Positions 29,695-39,441 are shown, numbered from the stretch's first letter. The stretch: DNA of 64,000 nucleotides from Marinobacterium_A aestuariivivens (GCF_042661465.1 NZ_JBHSWE010000001.1:1798001-1862000); one strand, 5' to 3'. The notes: generated by a model not told the origin, from the sequence alone. Program-made: numbers and translations.

Positions 29695-29982
29695 TAAAGC
29701 AACTCCTGGGATTGACCCGAACAAGTAAGACGGTGGAGGACAGAATTTTAGGAGGCGTAATTTTCGCCTGTTTGGCGGCCGGCATCAAATGGGAATCTGT
29801 TTTTTTTGTGTGCAAATGAGGTAATTTCATATGAAAACCGGAAATTTTCATCCAATTTGCAGGCGTCAGTCATGCAATTTGCATCCATGATCGGTAAAAT
29901 GCGGCCCTTTAAAATTGCCTGCCTGGCCGTTCGGGTCCGGGCCTCCGAACCTTACCCCTTGTAAAGAGGATGCTTAGCTGAG
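29695..29982. promoter_or_regulatory. divergent tkt/metK regulatory region with palindromes
   Basis: AT-rich for this genome. Perfect or near-perfect dyads: TTTCATATGAAA (29825-29836) and ATGCAATTTGCAT (29872-29884); ATGAAAA and TTTTCAT also form a wider repeat starting at 29831. In the metK leader, GTTCGG (29929-29934) can pair with CCGAAC (29945-29950) just ahead of a pyrimidine/AT stretch and the AGAGGA ribosome site. These look like operator and leader elements; I do not match them to a named riboswitch or to a MetJ box. Confidence 0.5.
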
Positions 29983-31172
29983 ATGAGCGAATACGGCTTG
30001 TTCACGTCCGAATCCGTGTCTGAAGGTCATCCGGACAAGATTGCGGACCAGATTTCCGACGCGGTGCTCGACGCCATTATCGCCGAAGACAAGTACGCCC
30101 GCGTGGCGTGCGAAACCATGGTCAAGACCGGTGTCGCCATCGTCTCCGGCGAAATCAGCACCAGCGCCTGGATCGATCTGGAGAACCTGGTTCGCGACGT
30201 CATCTGCCACATCGGCTACACCTCTTCCGATGTCGGTTACGACGGCGAAACCTGCGGCGTCATCAACATCATCGGCAAGCAGTCCGTCGATATCGCCCAG
30301 GGCGTCGACCGCTCGCGACCGGAAGACCAGGGCGCCGGCGACCAGGGACTGATGTTCGGCTACGCCTCCAATGACACCGACGTGCTGATGCCGGCACCGA
30401 TCACCTATGCTCACCGCCTGGTCGAGCGCCAGGCCGAAGCGCGCCGTTCGGGCCTGCTGCCCTGGCTGCGTCCGGACGCCAAGTCCCAGGTGACCTTCCG
30501 TTACGAGAACGGCAAGCCCTGCGGCATCGATGCGGTGGTGCTGTCGACCCAGCACAACCCGGACGTGCACCAGGACGACCTGCGTGAGGCGGTCATGGAG
30601 CTGATCATCAAGCATGTGCTGCCGGCCGAGTGGATCAGCCGCGACACCCAGTTCCATATCAACCCGACCGGCAAATTCGTCATCGGCGGACCGGTGGGCG
30701 ACTGCGGCCTGACCGGCCGCAAGATCATCGTCGACACCTACGGCGGCATGGCCCGTCACGGTGGTGGTGCCTTCTCCGGCAAGGATCCGTCCAAGGTCGA
30801 CCGTTCCGCCGCCTATGCCGGCCGTTACGTCGCCAAGAACATCGTCGCGGCAGGCCTCGCCGACCGCTGCGAGATCCGGGTGTCCTACGCCATCGGCGTG
30901 GCCGAACCAACGTCGGTGTCGATCAACTGCTTCGGTACCGGCAAGATCTCCGACGACAAGATCATCGAACTGGTGCGCCGCAACTTCGACCTGCGCCCGT
31001 ACGCGATCACCCGGATGCTGGACCTGCTGCACCCGATGTACCGCGCCACCGCGGCCTACGGCCACTTCGGTCGCGACCCCTACGAAATGACGGTGGGCAA
31101 CGACACCTTCACCGCCTTCCCCGGGAGCGCACCGACAAGGCCGAAGCGCTACGCGCCGAAGCCGGGATCTGA
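29983..31172 (+). CDS. metK: S-adenosylmethionine synthase (one apparent frameshift near the end)
   Basis: About 396 residues after repair. Makes SAM from methionine and ATP. Motifs: SVSEGHPDKIADQISDAVLD, GAGDQGLMFGYA (adenosine loop), GGGAFSGKDPSKVDRSAAY. AGAGGA lies upstream of the ATG at 29983. The frame breaks at 31122-31123 (CCCCGGGAG should read CCCCTGGGAG), giving the family ending AFPWERTDKAEALRAEAGI and TGA 31170-31172. A terminator follows directly. Confidence 0.96.
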
Positions 31173-31180
31173 GAGTCGTA

Positions 31181-31206
31181 AAAGGGCCGCCTTCGGGCGG
31201 TCCTTT
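31181..31206 (+). terminator. rho-independent terminator after metK
   Basis: AAAGGGCCGCC-TTCG-GGCGGTCCTTT, a stable stem with a UUCG-type loop starting 8 bases past the metK stop; only a short T run follows. Confidence 0.85.
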
Positions 31207-31479
31207 GCCTTATCGCGGACGCCCGATCCTCCGGGTGAATCCCTTGATCCCGGAAATTCGCCCACAGAGTGGGCTCCCACCGGCCAGGCTTCACCCCCGC
31301 GTTATCCACCCGTTATAACCCCTTGATTTTCCTGACCATTACGGCAGCGCAAAAATACATCCTCCGGCAAAACCGCAGCTCTTCAGAAAATAATCCCGTA
31401 TATAACCGAAGATCAAAGACATTTTCGGCCCATTCTCCCCTAGCATCGAAAAAACAGCCAACACAACGGGAGAATAACA
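31207..31479. other. intergenic region upstream of alanine dehydrogenase
   Basis: No gene seen. The stretch 31330-31450 is AT-rich with several TATA-like boxes (for example CGTATATAACC near 31397) and runs into the GGGAGAATAACA ribosome site before ald. It probably holds the ald promoter and regulator sites; an Lrp-type site is plausible for this gene but not demonstrable here. Confidence 0.4.
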
Positions 31480-32598
31480 ATGATTATTGGCGTACCGAAA
31501 GAGATCAAGAACCACGAATACCGCATCGGCATGACCCCGGCGGGTGTGCGCGAGCTGATCAGCAACGGCCACGAAGTACTGATCCAGAAGGACGGCGGCA
31601 AGGCTATCGGCCTGACCAACGAGCTCTACGAAGCGGCCGGGGCCCGCATCGTCGATACGGCCGCCGAGATCTTTGCAACGGCTGCAATGATCGTCAAGGT
31701 CAAGGAGCCGCAGCCGGAGGAGTGCCGGATGCTGCGCGACGGCCAGGTCCTCTTTACCTACCTGCACCTGGCGCCGGATCCGCAGCAGACCGAACTGCTG
31801 GTCGAATCCAGAGCCGTCGCCATCGCCTACGAGACCGTCACCGATGCCCGCGGCGGCCTGCCGCTGCTGGCGCCGATGAGCGAAGTGGCGGGCCGGATGT
31901 CGATCCAGGCCGGCGCCCACGCCCTTGAGAAGGCCCAGGGCGGCAACGGCACCCTGCTCGGCGGCGTGCCGGGCGTCGCGCCGGCCAAAGTGGCGGTGAT
32001 CGGCGGTGGCGTGGTCGGTACCCATGCCGCACGGATGGCGATCGGCCTCGGTGCCGACGTCACCGTGCTCGACCGTTCCCTGGCCCGGCTCAAGGAGCTG
32101 GACAACCTCTACGGTCCGGCGATGAAGACCCTCTATTCGACCACCGACGCCCTCGAGGCCTGTGTGCGCGAAGCGGACCTGGTGATCGGCGCCGTCCTGA
32201 TCCCGGGCGCGGCGGCGCCGAAGCTGGTGACCCGCGACATGCTCAAGCAGATGCGCCCCGGCGCGGTATTGGTCGACGTCGCCATCGATCAGGGCGGCTG
32301 CTTCGAGACCTCGAAAGCCACGACTCACCAGGAGCCGACCTACGAGGTCGACGGTGTGGTGCACTACTGTGTCGCCAACATGCCCGGCGGCGTCGCCCGC
32401 ACCTCCACCTTCGCCCTCACCAACGCAACGCTGCCCCATGTCATCGCCCTGGCAAACAAGGGCTACAGGCAGGCACTGCAGGACGATGCCCATCTGCGCA
32501 ACGGCCTCAACGTCCATCGCGGCAAGATCACCTGCGAAGCGGTCGCCGAGGCGCTCAATTACAACTATCAGAGCGCGGAAGAGGCTCTTTCGGCATAG
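31480..32598 (+). CDS. ald: alanine dehydrogenase
   Basis: A 372-residue NAD-dependent L-alanine dehydrogenase, intact. Catalytic Lys in VKVKEPQ and His in YLHLAPDP; Rossmann motif VIGGGVVGTHAARMA; C-terminal VANMPGGVARTSTFALTNAT is diagnostic. Interconverts alanine and pyruvate plus ammonia. Monocistronic, GGGAG upstream, own terminator downstream. Confidence 0.96.
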   Translation: MIIGVPKEIKNHEYRIGMTPAGVRELISNGHEVLIQKDGGKAIGLTNELYEAAGARIVDTAAEIFATAAMIVKVKEPQPEECRMLRDGQVLFTYLHLAPDPQQTELLVESRAVAIAYETVTDARGGLPLLAPMSEVAGRMSIQAGAHALEKAQGGNGTLLGGVPGVAPAKVAVIGGGVVGTHAARMAIGLGADVTVLDRSLARLKELDNLYGPAMKTLYSTTDALEACVREADLVIGAVLIPGAAAPKLVTRDMLKQMRPGAVLVDVAIDQGGCFETSKATTHQEPTYEVDGVVHYCVANMPGGVARTSTFALTNATLPHVIALANKGYRQALQDDAHLRNGLNVHRGKITCEAVAEALNYNYQSAEEALSA

Positions 32599-32607
32599 AA
32601 CGCGAAA

Positions 32608-32627
32608 GGGCCGCCGACCGGCGGCCC
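32608..32627 (+). terminator. hairpin terminator after ald
   Basis: Perfect 8-bp stem GGGCCGCC-GACC-GGCGGCCC ten bases past the stop; the T run is weak. Confidence 0.65.
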
Positions 32628-32902
32628 ATTCGCACCGCCTGGCTTTCCTCCGGACCGGCACACTGCCCCCTCCAGGGCAATCGCACTACCTGACGACTGT
32701 GAGTGCCAGTCCGGGCCGGCGGTACCGTTTCCGGGCGACACGCTTTACGTCGTCCCTGACCGCTCGGCTACCGCCCTCCATGGCGGCAGACGGTCGCCCT
32801 GAAGCGGTACCCCCACCCCTCGACAGCGCGGTGCCAACCGACAGACGCACCGAACCCGGCTCGCTACCCGACAATGGCCAGGCATGCCGGCGGCGAGAAC
32901 CA
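32628..32902. other. non-coding stretch beside the IS remnant
   Basis: Nothing codes here. It lies between the ald terminator and the 3' end of the transposase remnant and may include the left end of the old element, but I could not find a matching terminal inverted repeat. Confidence 0.35.
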
Positions 32903-33785
32903 TCAGTGTACTCGCGGCGTCAGTTGCAGCACCGAGGCCCGGAAGGCGCCGTCATAGGCAGCACGCAGCCGCTTATTCTTGACCCCGAGTTTGGAGCCCC
33001 TGGCCTGGCGCAGGAGGTTCAGGGCGAAGCGCCGGATGAGGGCCAGATTCTGCGCCAGCCAGTCGATCTCGTCACTGACCCAGATGCGGCGTGTTTCGAT
33101 CCGGCCGCGGTCTTTCTCCACGGCGCCGGCGTGGCCCTGGGGATGGTGTTTGGCTTCGGTGTCCATGATCGTCATGCAAGGTGCTCTGGTTCCCCTTGAG
33201 GGCCAGCACATCGTCGCCACCGCCCTCGGTGATCTGCCGGGCCACCGTTTTCTGACAGCCGATAGCGTCGATCGTCACCGTGACGACGTCCAGGTCGAAC
33301 AAGGACAGGATCTCGGGCAGGGCCGTGATCTCGTTCGCCTTCGCGTCCACCCGGCGTTGAGCCACCAACAGGCGAGCCTCACAGGACCAGGCATGAAGCA
33401 GGTGCAGTGCACGAGCCGCTGAACCACGATGGGAGCGGCGGACGGCTTTGCCGTCCAGTGCCAGTTGATCCAGCCTGTCGCCGCCGATTCGGGCATGGGC
33501 GGCCCAATCGAAAAACGCCGCCTCGAACGCCTCCGGGTCGATCAGGGAAAAGACGCGCCCGAAGGTGTCGTGGGAGGGGATGCCGTTGGGCAGCGGCAAG
33601 AATTGTCGCGACCAGTCCTCCTTGGCACGGCCAAATTCTGCCATGGCTTCCCAGTCATCCATGCCGGCGGAGAGTGTTGCACAAAGGGCGATACTGAGGA
33701 TGTCCGACAGCCCATGCAGCTTGTTTTGCGTGGTCCGGCGCGGATCGGGGAGGGATTCGAAGAAAGGCTTGGGGTTCGGCAGCAT
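32903..33785 (-). pseudogene. decayed ISAs1-family transposase
   Basis: From MLPNPKPFFESLPDPRR (ATG 33785) the sequence follows ISAs1/H-repeat transposases: LSDILSIALCATLSAGMDDW, NGIPSHDTFGRVFSLIDPEA, LALDGKAVRRS, TIDAIGCQKTVA, DVLALKGNQ. After TLHDD (about 33180) the frame is lost; the reading resumes one frame over with DTEAKHHP and GRIETRRIWVSDEIDWL, and then jumps straight to AQNLALIRRFALNLLRQ. The family normally has some 70 residues, including the central part with the last acidic residue, at that point. Two deletions plus a frame change make a real pseudogene rather than a base-call error. Confidence 0.85.
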
Positions 33786-33850
33786 GGCAACGGTTGCTGC
33801 AAATGCCGGAATTAAGCCGTTTTCGCACCGGCACCGGGCTCGCCGAGGCT

Positions 33851-33947
33851 GATGTGGTCGGGTCTGGCTGACCGTCTGCCGCCAGGACGGCGGCAGCCGA
33901 GCCCTCAGGGACGAGTTCACGGCGTGTCAGACAGGCCCGACCACATC
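33851..33947. repeat. large imperfect palindrome next to the IS remnant
   Basis: Arm 33851-33872 (GATGTGGTCGGGTCTGGCTG...) matches the reverse complement of 33926-33947 at about 20 of 22 positions. A second hairpin, GCCGCC-AGGAC-GGCGGC, sits inside. It may be an end of the old element, a miniature element of its own, or a two-way terminator. Confidence 0.6.
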
Positions 33948-34065
33948 GACCCTGACGATCTTGTCATCGCCTCGTGATAGTGCGATTGCCCTGCCCCCTC
34001 TGAACCCAGTCTCCAAACCGGGCCGCTATGGCATAATGGGCGTTTTTCCGGATGGAGCCCCTCCC

Positions 34066-34800
34066 ATGCGCATCCCGAGATGCTACGAACCCCAGCCCCT
34101 GGTCCCCGGCGACAATCTGCTGCTCGGCGACGGCAATGTCCAGCACCTGGCCCGCACGCTGCGCATGCGCCCCGGCGACAAAGTGTTGCTGTTCAACGGC
34201 GACGGGCGGGAATACGACGCCGTACTGGTCGAGGTCGAAAAGCGCCGCGTGCTGGCCCAGATCGACGACGCCAGGGAATCGGGACGGGAACCGGTACTGC
34301 CGGTTCATATCGGCCAGTGTCTGTCCCGCGGCGAGCGTATGGACTACGCGGTACAGAAAGCGACCGAAATGGGCATGATGCAGATGACGCCGCTGTTTTC
34401 CGAACGCTGCGAGGTCCGGCTCAACAGCGAACGCCAGGACAAGCGCGTACGCCACTGGCAGCAGGTGGCCATCAGCGCCTGCGAGCAGAGCCTTCGCTGC
34501 AGCGTGCCCGAAATCGCTGAACCGGCACCGTTGCAGGACTGGGTTCGCACCGTCGACGCCGACCTCAAGCTGGTGCTGCATCACCACAGTGCCGTCCCCC
34601 TCGGCACCCTGCCGCGCCCGGACTCGGTCGCGCTGCTGATCGGCCCGGAAGGCGGCCTCAGCGAAACGGAAGTCGAAATGGCCGTGGCGGCCGGTTTCCA
34701 GCCGGTCCGTTTCGGTCCCCGGGTGCTGCGCACTGAAACCGCACCGGTCGCCGCCCAGGCCATATTGCAGTATCTGTGGGGAGACCTGGGTAACGCCTAA
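34066..34800 (+). CDS. rsmE: 16S rRNA m3U1498 methyltransferase
   Basis: A 244-residue SPOUT-class RNA methyltransferase. Start chosen at MRIPRCYEPQ (ATG 34066, GGAG upstream); the longer frame from 33961 lacks family similarity. The knotted SAM site is seen as LLIGPEGGLSETEVEMA and FGPRVLRTETAPVAA. Upstream of gshB as in many relatives. Frame intact. Confidence 0.94.
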   Translation: MRIPRCYEPQPLVPGDNLLLGDGNVQHLARTLRMRPGDKVLLFNGDGREYDAVLVEVEKRRVLAQIDDARESGREPVLPVHIGQCLSRGERMDYAVQKATEMGMMQMTPLFSERCEVRLNSERQDKRVRHWQQVAISACEQSLRCSVPEIAEPAPLQDWVRTVDADLKLVLHHHSAVPLGTLPRPDSVALLIGPEGGLSETEVEMAVAAGFQPVRFGPRVLRTETAPVAAQAILQYLWGDLGNA

Positions 34801-34881
34801 CGCGTCACCCCCTTACCCCTCATCACTTCCTCTGAGGTACACTTGCGGTAATCCGCAGGCTTTAAAAAGGATGCACCGTTC

Positions 34882-35841
34882 ATGACCATCAAGGTTGGCA
34901 TCGTGATGGACCCGATAGAGTCCATCAACTTCAAGAAAGACAGCTCCCAGGCGATGCTCTGGGCGGCCCAGCGCAAGGGCTGGGAACTCTGGTACATGGA
35001 GCAGCAGCACCTGTTTTCGCGCGACGGTCTGGTGATGGCCGAAATGGCGCCGCTCGAGGTGAAGATGGACCCGCAGTGCTGGTTCAGCCGCGGCGAATAC
35101 CGCATCGCCCCGCTGGCCGACCTCGATGTCATCCTGATGCGCAAGGACCCGCCGTTCAACAACGAATACATCTACAGCACCCATCTGCTCGAGCAGGCCG
35201 AGAAACAGGGCGCGCTGGTCGTCAACCCGCCGCAGCGGCTGCGGGACTTCAATGAAAAGCTGTTCGCCACCCATTTCCCGCAGTGCTGTCCGCCGGTGCT
35301 CGTGACCCGCCGTGCCGACCTGCTGCGCCGGTTCCATGCCGAGCACCGTGACGTCATCTTCAAGCCGCTGGACGGCATGGGCGGCAGCCAGATCTTCCGC
35401 ATCCAGGACGATGGCGTGAACCTCGGCGTGATTATCGAGACGCTGACCAGGGATGGCCGCGAAACCATCATGGCGCAGAAGTACATTCCCGAGATCCTGG
35501 ACGGCGACAAGCGCATCCTGATGATCGATGGCGAGCCGGTGCCCTATGCCCTGGCGCGCATTCCGATGGCGGGCGAAACCCGCGGCAACCTGGCGGCCGG
35601 CGGTACCGGCGAAGGTCGTCCGCTGACCGATCGCGACCGCTGGATCTGCGAACAGGTCGGCCCGACGTTGCGCGAACAGGGCCTGCTGTTCGCCGGCCTC
35701 GACGTGATCGGCGACTACCTGACGGAAATCAACGTCACCAGCCCGACCTGCATTCGCGAACTCGACGACCGGTTCGGCCTCGATATCGGCATGCAGCTGA
35801 TGGATGTGATCGAACGCAAACTGGGAGACAGGGCCGCGTGA
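34882..35841 (+). CDS. gshB: glutathione synthetase
   Basis: A 319-residue ATP-grasp ligase joining gamma-glutamylcysteine and glycine. Typical stretches: MDPIESINFKKDSS, KPLDGMGGSQIFRI, YIPEILDGDKRILMIDGEPV, EINVTSPTCIRELD. AAAAGGA upstream. Its TGA overlaps the GTG start of the tonB-like gene (GTGA). Frame intact. Confidence 0.97.
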   Translation: MTIKVGIVMDPIESINFKKDSSQAMLWAAQRKGWELWYMEQQHLFSRDGLVMAEMAPLEVKMDPQCWFSRGEYRIAPLADLDVILMRKDPPFNNEYIYSTHLLEQAEKQGALVVNPPQRLRDFNEKLFATHFPQCCPPVLVTRRADLLRRFHAEHRDVIFKPLDGMGGSQIFRIQDDGVNLGVIIETLTRDGRETIMAQKYIPEILDGDKRILMIDGEPVPYALARIPMAGETRGNLAAGGTGEGRPLTDRDRWICEQVGPTLREQGLLFAGLDVIGDYLTEINVTSPTCIRELDDRFGLDIGMQLMDVIERKLGDRAA

Positions 35842-36816
35842 ACCGGCTGACCGAAACGCCGCCAGTGCGCCCTGCGACAGGCCTGCAGCCTGCCGTCGGA
35901 GCGCTGGACCGTTTCGGCTTCACCCTCTTCATGGCGGTGGCCGTCCATGCCATCCTGCTGCTCGGGATCGGATTTTCCGCCCCCGAGTACAAGCCGCCGC
36001 GCAAGGTGATGGACATCACCCTGGCCCGCTTCGAAACGGAAAAGGCGCCCAGGAAGCCGATTTTCTGGCCCAGGCAAACCAGGAAGGCAGCGGCACCTGG
36101 AAGAGGCCCGCGCGCCCTCGACGCTGGAGGAAGCGCCCTTCCACAGCGACGAGCTGCAGCAGCAGGCGATGCAGCAGACCCAGCCGACACCCGTACCCGC
36201 CGAAGTGATCCAGCCGGCTCCGGTTCCGGAGCCCGCGCCGGAAGTGGCGGAGCAGCCGTCGCCGAAACGCGAGATCCGTCCGGAAAAGGTCGTGACCACC
36301 GTGGCGCCGGCACCGCGCAAGCAAAGCCGCGAAGAGCCCAGTCCCGAGGCGGCACAACCCACGCCGGCACCGGGCGCCTCCTCGTCGCTGCTGGCGCGCA
36401 GCCTCGAAATCGCCAGCCTGCAGGCCAAGCTCGACCTGCAGCAGGAGCGATACGCGAAGCGGCCCAAGGTCCGCCGCTTCACCAGCGCCTCGACGCTGAA
36501 GCACAGCGAAGCGGCCTACTTCGACAACTGGAAGCGCCGGATAGAGGATGTCGGCAACCGGAACTACCCGAGCGAAGCCCGCGACCGCAGCATCTACGGC
36601 AGCCTGCGCCTGCTGGTCAGGATACTGCCCGACGGCAGCGTGGACAGGATCGAACTGCTGCAGTCGTCCGGCTATCGGGTGCTCGACGAAGCCGCCATGC
36701 GCATCGTGCGGCTGGCCGCCCCCTTCCAGCCGTTCCCGGTGGAAATGCGCAAGACCACCGACGTACTTGAAATAATTAGAACCTGGAAATTTGAGAATCA
36801 GGCCCGGCTGTACTAA
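35838..36816 (+). CDS. TonB-family energy transducer (two apparent frameshifts)
   Basis: About 326 residues after repair, starting at GTG 35838 within the gshB stop. N-terminal membrane anchor FGFTLFMAVAVHAILLLGIG, a Pro/Glu-rich periplasmic linker (PTPVPAEVIQPAPVPEPAPE), a helical stretch with LARSLEIASLQAKLDLQQ, and a C-terminal TonB domain (YPSEARDRSIYGSLRLLVRI, LAAPFQPFPVEM). Breaks near 36051 (an A lost; then KEADFLAQANQEGSGT) and at CC 36096-36097 (a C lost; then LEEARAPSTLEEAPF). Such a gene between gshB and yqgE is standard in Pseudomonas relatives. Confidence 0.9.
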
Positions 36817-36849
36817 TCCTTAGGTGAAACCCCTTAGTGGCGCACGCCC

Positions 36850-37425
36850 ATGTCCTCCAAGCCAAGCAGTCTGCGGGATCACTTCCTGATCTCGATGCCC
36901 CACATGCACGATCTGCACTTCGCGCAGACCGTCACCTATATTTGCGACCACAGCGAGTACGGGGCCATGGGCATCGTCATCAACCGTGCCATCGACCTCC
37001 ACCTCGACGACCTGCTGAAACACCTGGATGTCGAAAAGACCCTGCAGGTGCATGACAACCGCCAGATCTACGCCGGTGGCCCGGTACAGGGCGAACGGGG
37101 GTTCGTCCTCCATCGCCTGCAGACAGAAGCCAGCCCCTGGCTCGCCAGCTACCAGGTGACCGACGAGGTCTGCCTGACCACGTCCATCGATATCCTCGAA
37201 GCCATCGCCAGCGGCGCCGGTCCCGGGGATGCTCTGATCGCACTGGGCTACGCCGGCTGGGGTGCCGGCCAGCTGGAAAAGGAAATCAGCGAAAATGCCT
37301 GGTTAAGCTGTCCCGCCAATTTGGATATAATGTTCCGCATTCCGGCCGACGAGCGTTTGCAGGCGGCCGCATCCACTCTGGGTATCAACCTGGACCTTCT
37401 CACTGCCCAGGCGGGGCATGCATAA
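36850..37425 (+). CDS. yqgE: UPF0301/AlgH-family protein YqgE
   Basis: A 191-residue protein of the DUF179 family. Recognisable by LRDHFLISMPHM, GAMGIVINR, GGPV and GYAGWGAGQLEKEISENAW. Biochemical role is not settled; the family was linked to alginate regulation as AlgH in Pseudomonas. Located between the tonB-like gene and ruvX, 9 nt before ruvX. Confidence 0.93.
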   Translation: MSSKPSSLRDHFLISMPHMHDLHFAQTVTYICDHSEYGAMGIVINRAIDLHLDDLLKHLDVEKTLQVHDNRQIYAGGPVQGERGFVLHRLQTEASPWLASYQVTDEVCLTTSIDILEAIASGAGPGDALIALGYAGWGAGQLEKEISENAWLSCPANLDIMFRIPADERLQAAASTLGINLDLLTAQAGHA

Positions 37426-37434
37426 CGAGACTGA

Positions 37435-37911
37435 ATGAGCGCAGACTGCCAGCAGGCACTAGCCTTTGATTTTGGAACCGGCCGGATCGGCGTTGCCGCA
37501 GGCCAGGCTCTCACCGGCACGGCCACGCCACTTGCACCCATCAGCGCCCGGGACGGCATCCCCGACTGGTCCGCACTGGATTCGGTGATCGCCGAATGGA
37601 CACCCGACGCTCTGGTCGTCGGCATCCCCCTCAATATGGACGGCAGTATCAGTGAAATGGCGCGACGCGCACGCAAGTTCGCCAACCGCCTCCAGGACCG
37701 CTACCAGCGCCCCTGCTACCTGATCGACGAACGTCTCAGTACCGCCGAGGCCAAGGAGATCCACCGCGCCGCCGGCGGTGGCAGCAACTATCGCAAGGAG
37801 TCGGTGGACGGTATTGCCGCCCGGCTGATTCTCGAAAGCTGGTTCGCCAGCGCAGATCGCATTCCCAGCTCTACCCGACTGGAGGACCTCTATGACATCG
37901 GGAAGTCTTAG
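37435..37911 (+). CDS. ruvX: Holliday junction resolvase-like pre-16S rRNA nuclease
   Basis: A 158-residue YqgF/RuvX protein with an RNase H-like fold: FDFGTGRIGVA, VVGIPLNMDGS, DERLSTAEA, and the terminal Asp region KESVDGIAARLILE. Implicated in 16S rRNA 5' processing. Its 3' end overlaps the pyrR start by 20 nt, so the two are co-expressed. Confidence 0.94.
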   Translation: MSADCQQALAFDFGTGRIGVAAGQALTGTATPLAPISARDGIPDWSALDSVIAEWTPDALVVGIPLNMDGSISEMARRARKFANRLQDRYQRPCYLIDERLSTAEAKEIHRAAGGGSNYRKESVDGIAARLILESWFASADRIPSSTRLEDLYDIGKS

Positions 37912-38401
37912 CGTCGATGCCCTGCTCGACAAGATGGGCACTGAACTCAAGGAGCTGCTGCAGCAGCGTCATATTGACAATCCGCTGATCGTCGGCATCC
38001 GTACCGGGGGCGTCTGGATTGCCGAACGCCTGCAACAGCAGCTGGGACAGGAAGGCCCGATTGGCATCCTCGACATATCGTTCTACCGCGATGACTTTAC
38101 CCAGAAGGGATTGAACCCGAGCGTACAGCCGTCGCAGCTGCCGGGCGATACCGAAGGGCGTCACATCGTTCTGATCGACGATGTCATCATGTCCGGTCGT
38201 ACCGTACGCGCCGCCCTGAACGAGCTGTTCGACTATGGCCGCCCGGCTTCCGTTACCCTGGTGACGCTGCTCGACCTGCAGCGCCGTGAACTGCCGGTAC
38301 AGGCCGATGTCGTCGGCGGCACCCTGGCGCTGGGTCCCAACCAGCTGGTCAAGCTCAGCGGCCCCGAGCCGCTGGAACTCACTATTCGTCAACGAACCTG
38401 A
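37892..38401 (+). CDS. pyrR: PyrR bifunctional regulator / uracil phosphoribosyltransferase homologue
   Basis: A 169-residue phosphoribosyltransferase-fold protein with the PRPP motif VLIDDVIMSGRTVRAAL and GIRTGGVWIAERL. In gram-positives PyrR attenuates pyr mRNA; in pseudomonads the homologue precedes pyrB and its control mechanism is less clear. No obvious attenuator is visible ahead of pyrB here, where only 14 nt separate the genes. Confidence 0.93.
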   Translation: MTSGSLSVDALLDKMGTELKELLQQRHIDNPLIVGIRTGGVWIAERLQQQLGQEGPIGILDISFYRDDFTQKGLNPSVQPSQLPGDTEGRHIVLIDDVIMSGRTVRAALNELFDYGRPASVTLVTLLDLQRRELPVQADVVGGTLALGPNQLVKLSGPEPLELTIRQRT

Positions 38402-38415
38402 TCCGAGCCGACAAG

Positions 38416-39420
38416 ATGTTTGAGCCGCAAGATCCAAACCGGATCCAACTGAACAGCCAGGGCCAACTGAGGCACTTCCTCACCACCGAAGGCCTGTCGC
38501 GCGAACTGCTGACCGAAATCCTCGATACCGCCGACTCCTTCATCGACATGGGCGCCAAGCAGATCAAGAAGGTGCCGCTGCTGCGCGGACGCACCGTCGT
38601 CAATCTGTTCTTCGAGGCCAGCACCCGCACCCTGAGCACCTTCGAGCTGGCGGCCAAGCGCCTCTCGGCCGACGTGCTGAATCTGAATATCAGTACCTCC
38701 TCGACGTCCAAGGGCGAAACCCTGAAGGACACTCTGATGACCCTCGAGGCGATGCATTCGGACATGTTCGTGGTGCGCCATGCCGACAGCGGCGCAGCCC
38801 ACTTCATTGCCAGCCAGGTCACCCCCGAGGTGGCGGTGATCAATGCCGGCGACGGTCGCCATGCCCACCCGACCCAGGCGATGCTCGACATGCTGACCAT
38901 CCGGCGCCACAAGGGGGCGTTCGAGCCGCTGAAGGTCGCCATCGTCGGCGACATCCTGCACTCGCGCGTCGCCCGGTCCCAGATTCATGCACTGCGCACG
39001 CTCGGCGCCGCCGAGATCCGCGTGATCGCACCCAAGACGCTGCTGCCGCGTCATATCGAGGCGATGGGCGTCAAGGTTTTCACCGATATGAAAACCGGCC
39101 TCGATGACGTCGACGTCATCATGATGCTGCGCCTGCAGAAGGAACGCATGAACAGTGCCCTGCTGCCCAGCGAATCCGAGTTCTACAAGCTCTACGGCAT
39201 GACCACCGAGAAACTGGCCTATGCCAGCCCCGATGCGGTGGTGATGCATCCCGGTCCCATCAACCGCGGCGTCGAGATCGAGTCGGCCATCGCCGATGGC
39301 CCGCGTTCGCTGATCCTCGACCAGGTCACCAACGGCATCGCCGTGCGAATGGCCGTGATGTCGATGGCCATGAGCGGCCAGATGGTCGAGAAACAGAAAC
39401 ACAGCGTACAGGCCCAGTGA
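38416..39420 (+). CDS. pyrB: aspartate carbamoyltransferase catalytic subunit
   Basis: A 334-residue enzyme of pyrimidine synthesis. Carbamoyl-phosphate motif EASTRTLSTFELAAKRL, HPTQAMLDM, VIMMLRLQKERM and HPGPINRGVEI. The length and the N-terminal extension are like the Pseudomonas class A enzyme, which forms a large complex with a non-catalytic dihydroorotase homologue. That partner gene is next. Confidence 0.96.
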   Translation: MFEPQDPNRIQLNSQGQLRHFLTTEGLSRELLTEILDTADSFIDMGAKQIKKVPLLRGRTVVNLFFEASTRTLSTFELAAKRLSADVLNLNISTSSTSKGETLKDTLMTLEAMHSDMFVVRHADSGAAHFIASQVTPEVAVINAGDGRHAHPTQAMLDMLTIRRHKGAFEPLKVAIVGDILHSRVARSQIHALRTLGAAEIRVIAPKTLLPRHIEAMGVKVFTDMKTGLDDVDVIMMLRLQKERMNSALLPSESEFYKLYGMTTEKLAYASPDAVVMHPGPINRGVEIESAIADGPRSLILDQVTNGIAVRMAVMSMAMSGQMVEKQKHSVQAQ

Positions 39421-39441
39421 CCGGATAAGGAGCCACTCGAA

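Noticed and set aside
26620..29724. A single 1034-residue transketolase-dehydrogenase fusion protein
   Set aside because: The long frame only arises because errors in tkt and epd put the two genes in one frame through an out-of-frame segment; separate starts, stops and a hairpin divide them.
29929..29982. Known SAM riboswitch upstream of metK
   Set aside because: The short hairpin lacks the conserved core of the SAM-I, SAM-II or SAM-SAH classes as I know them.
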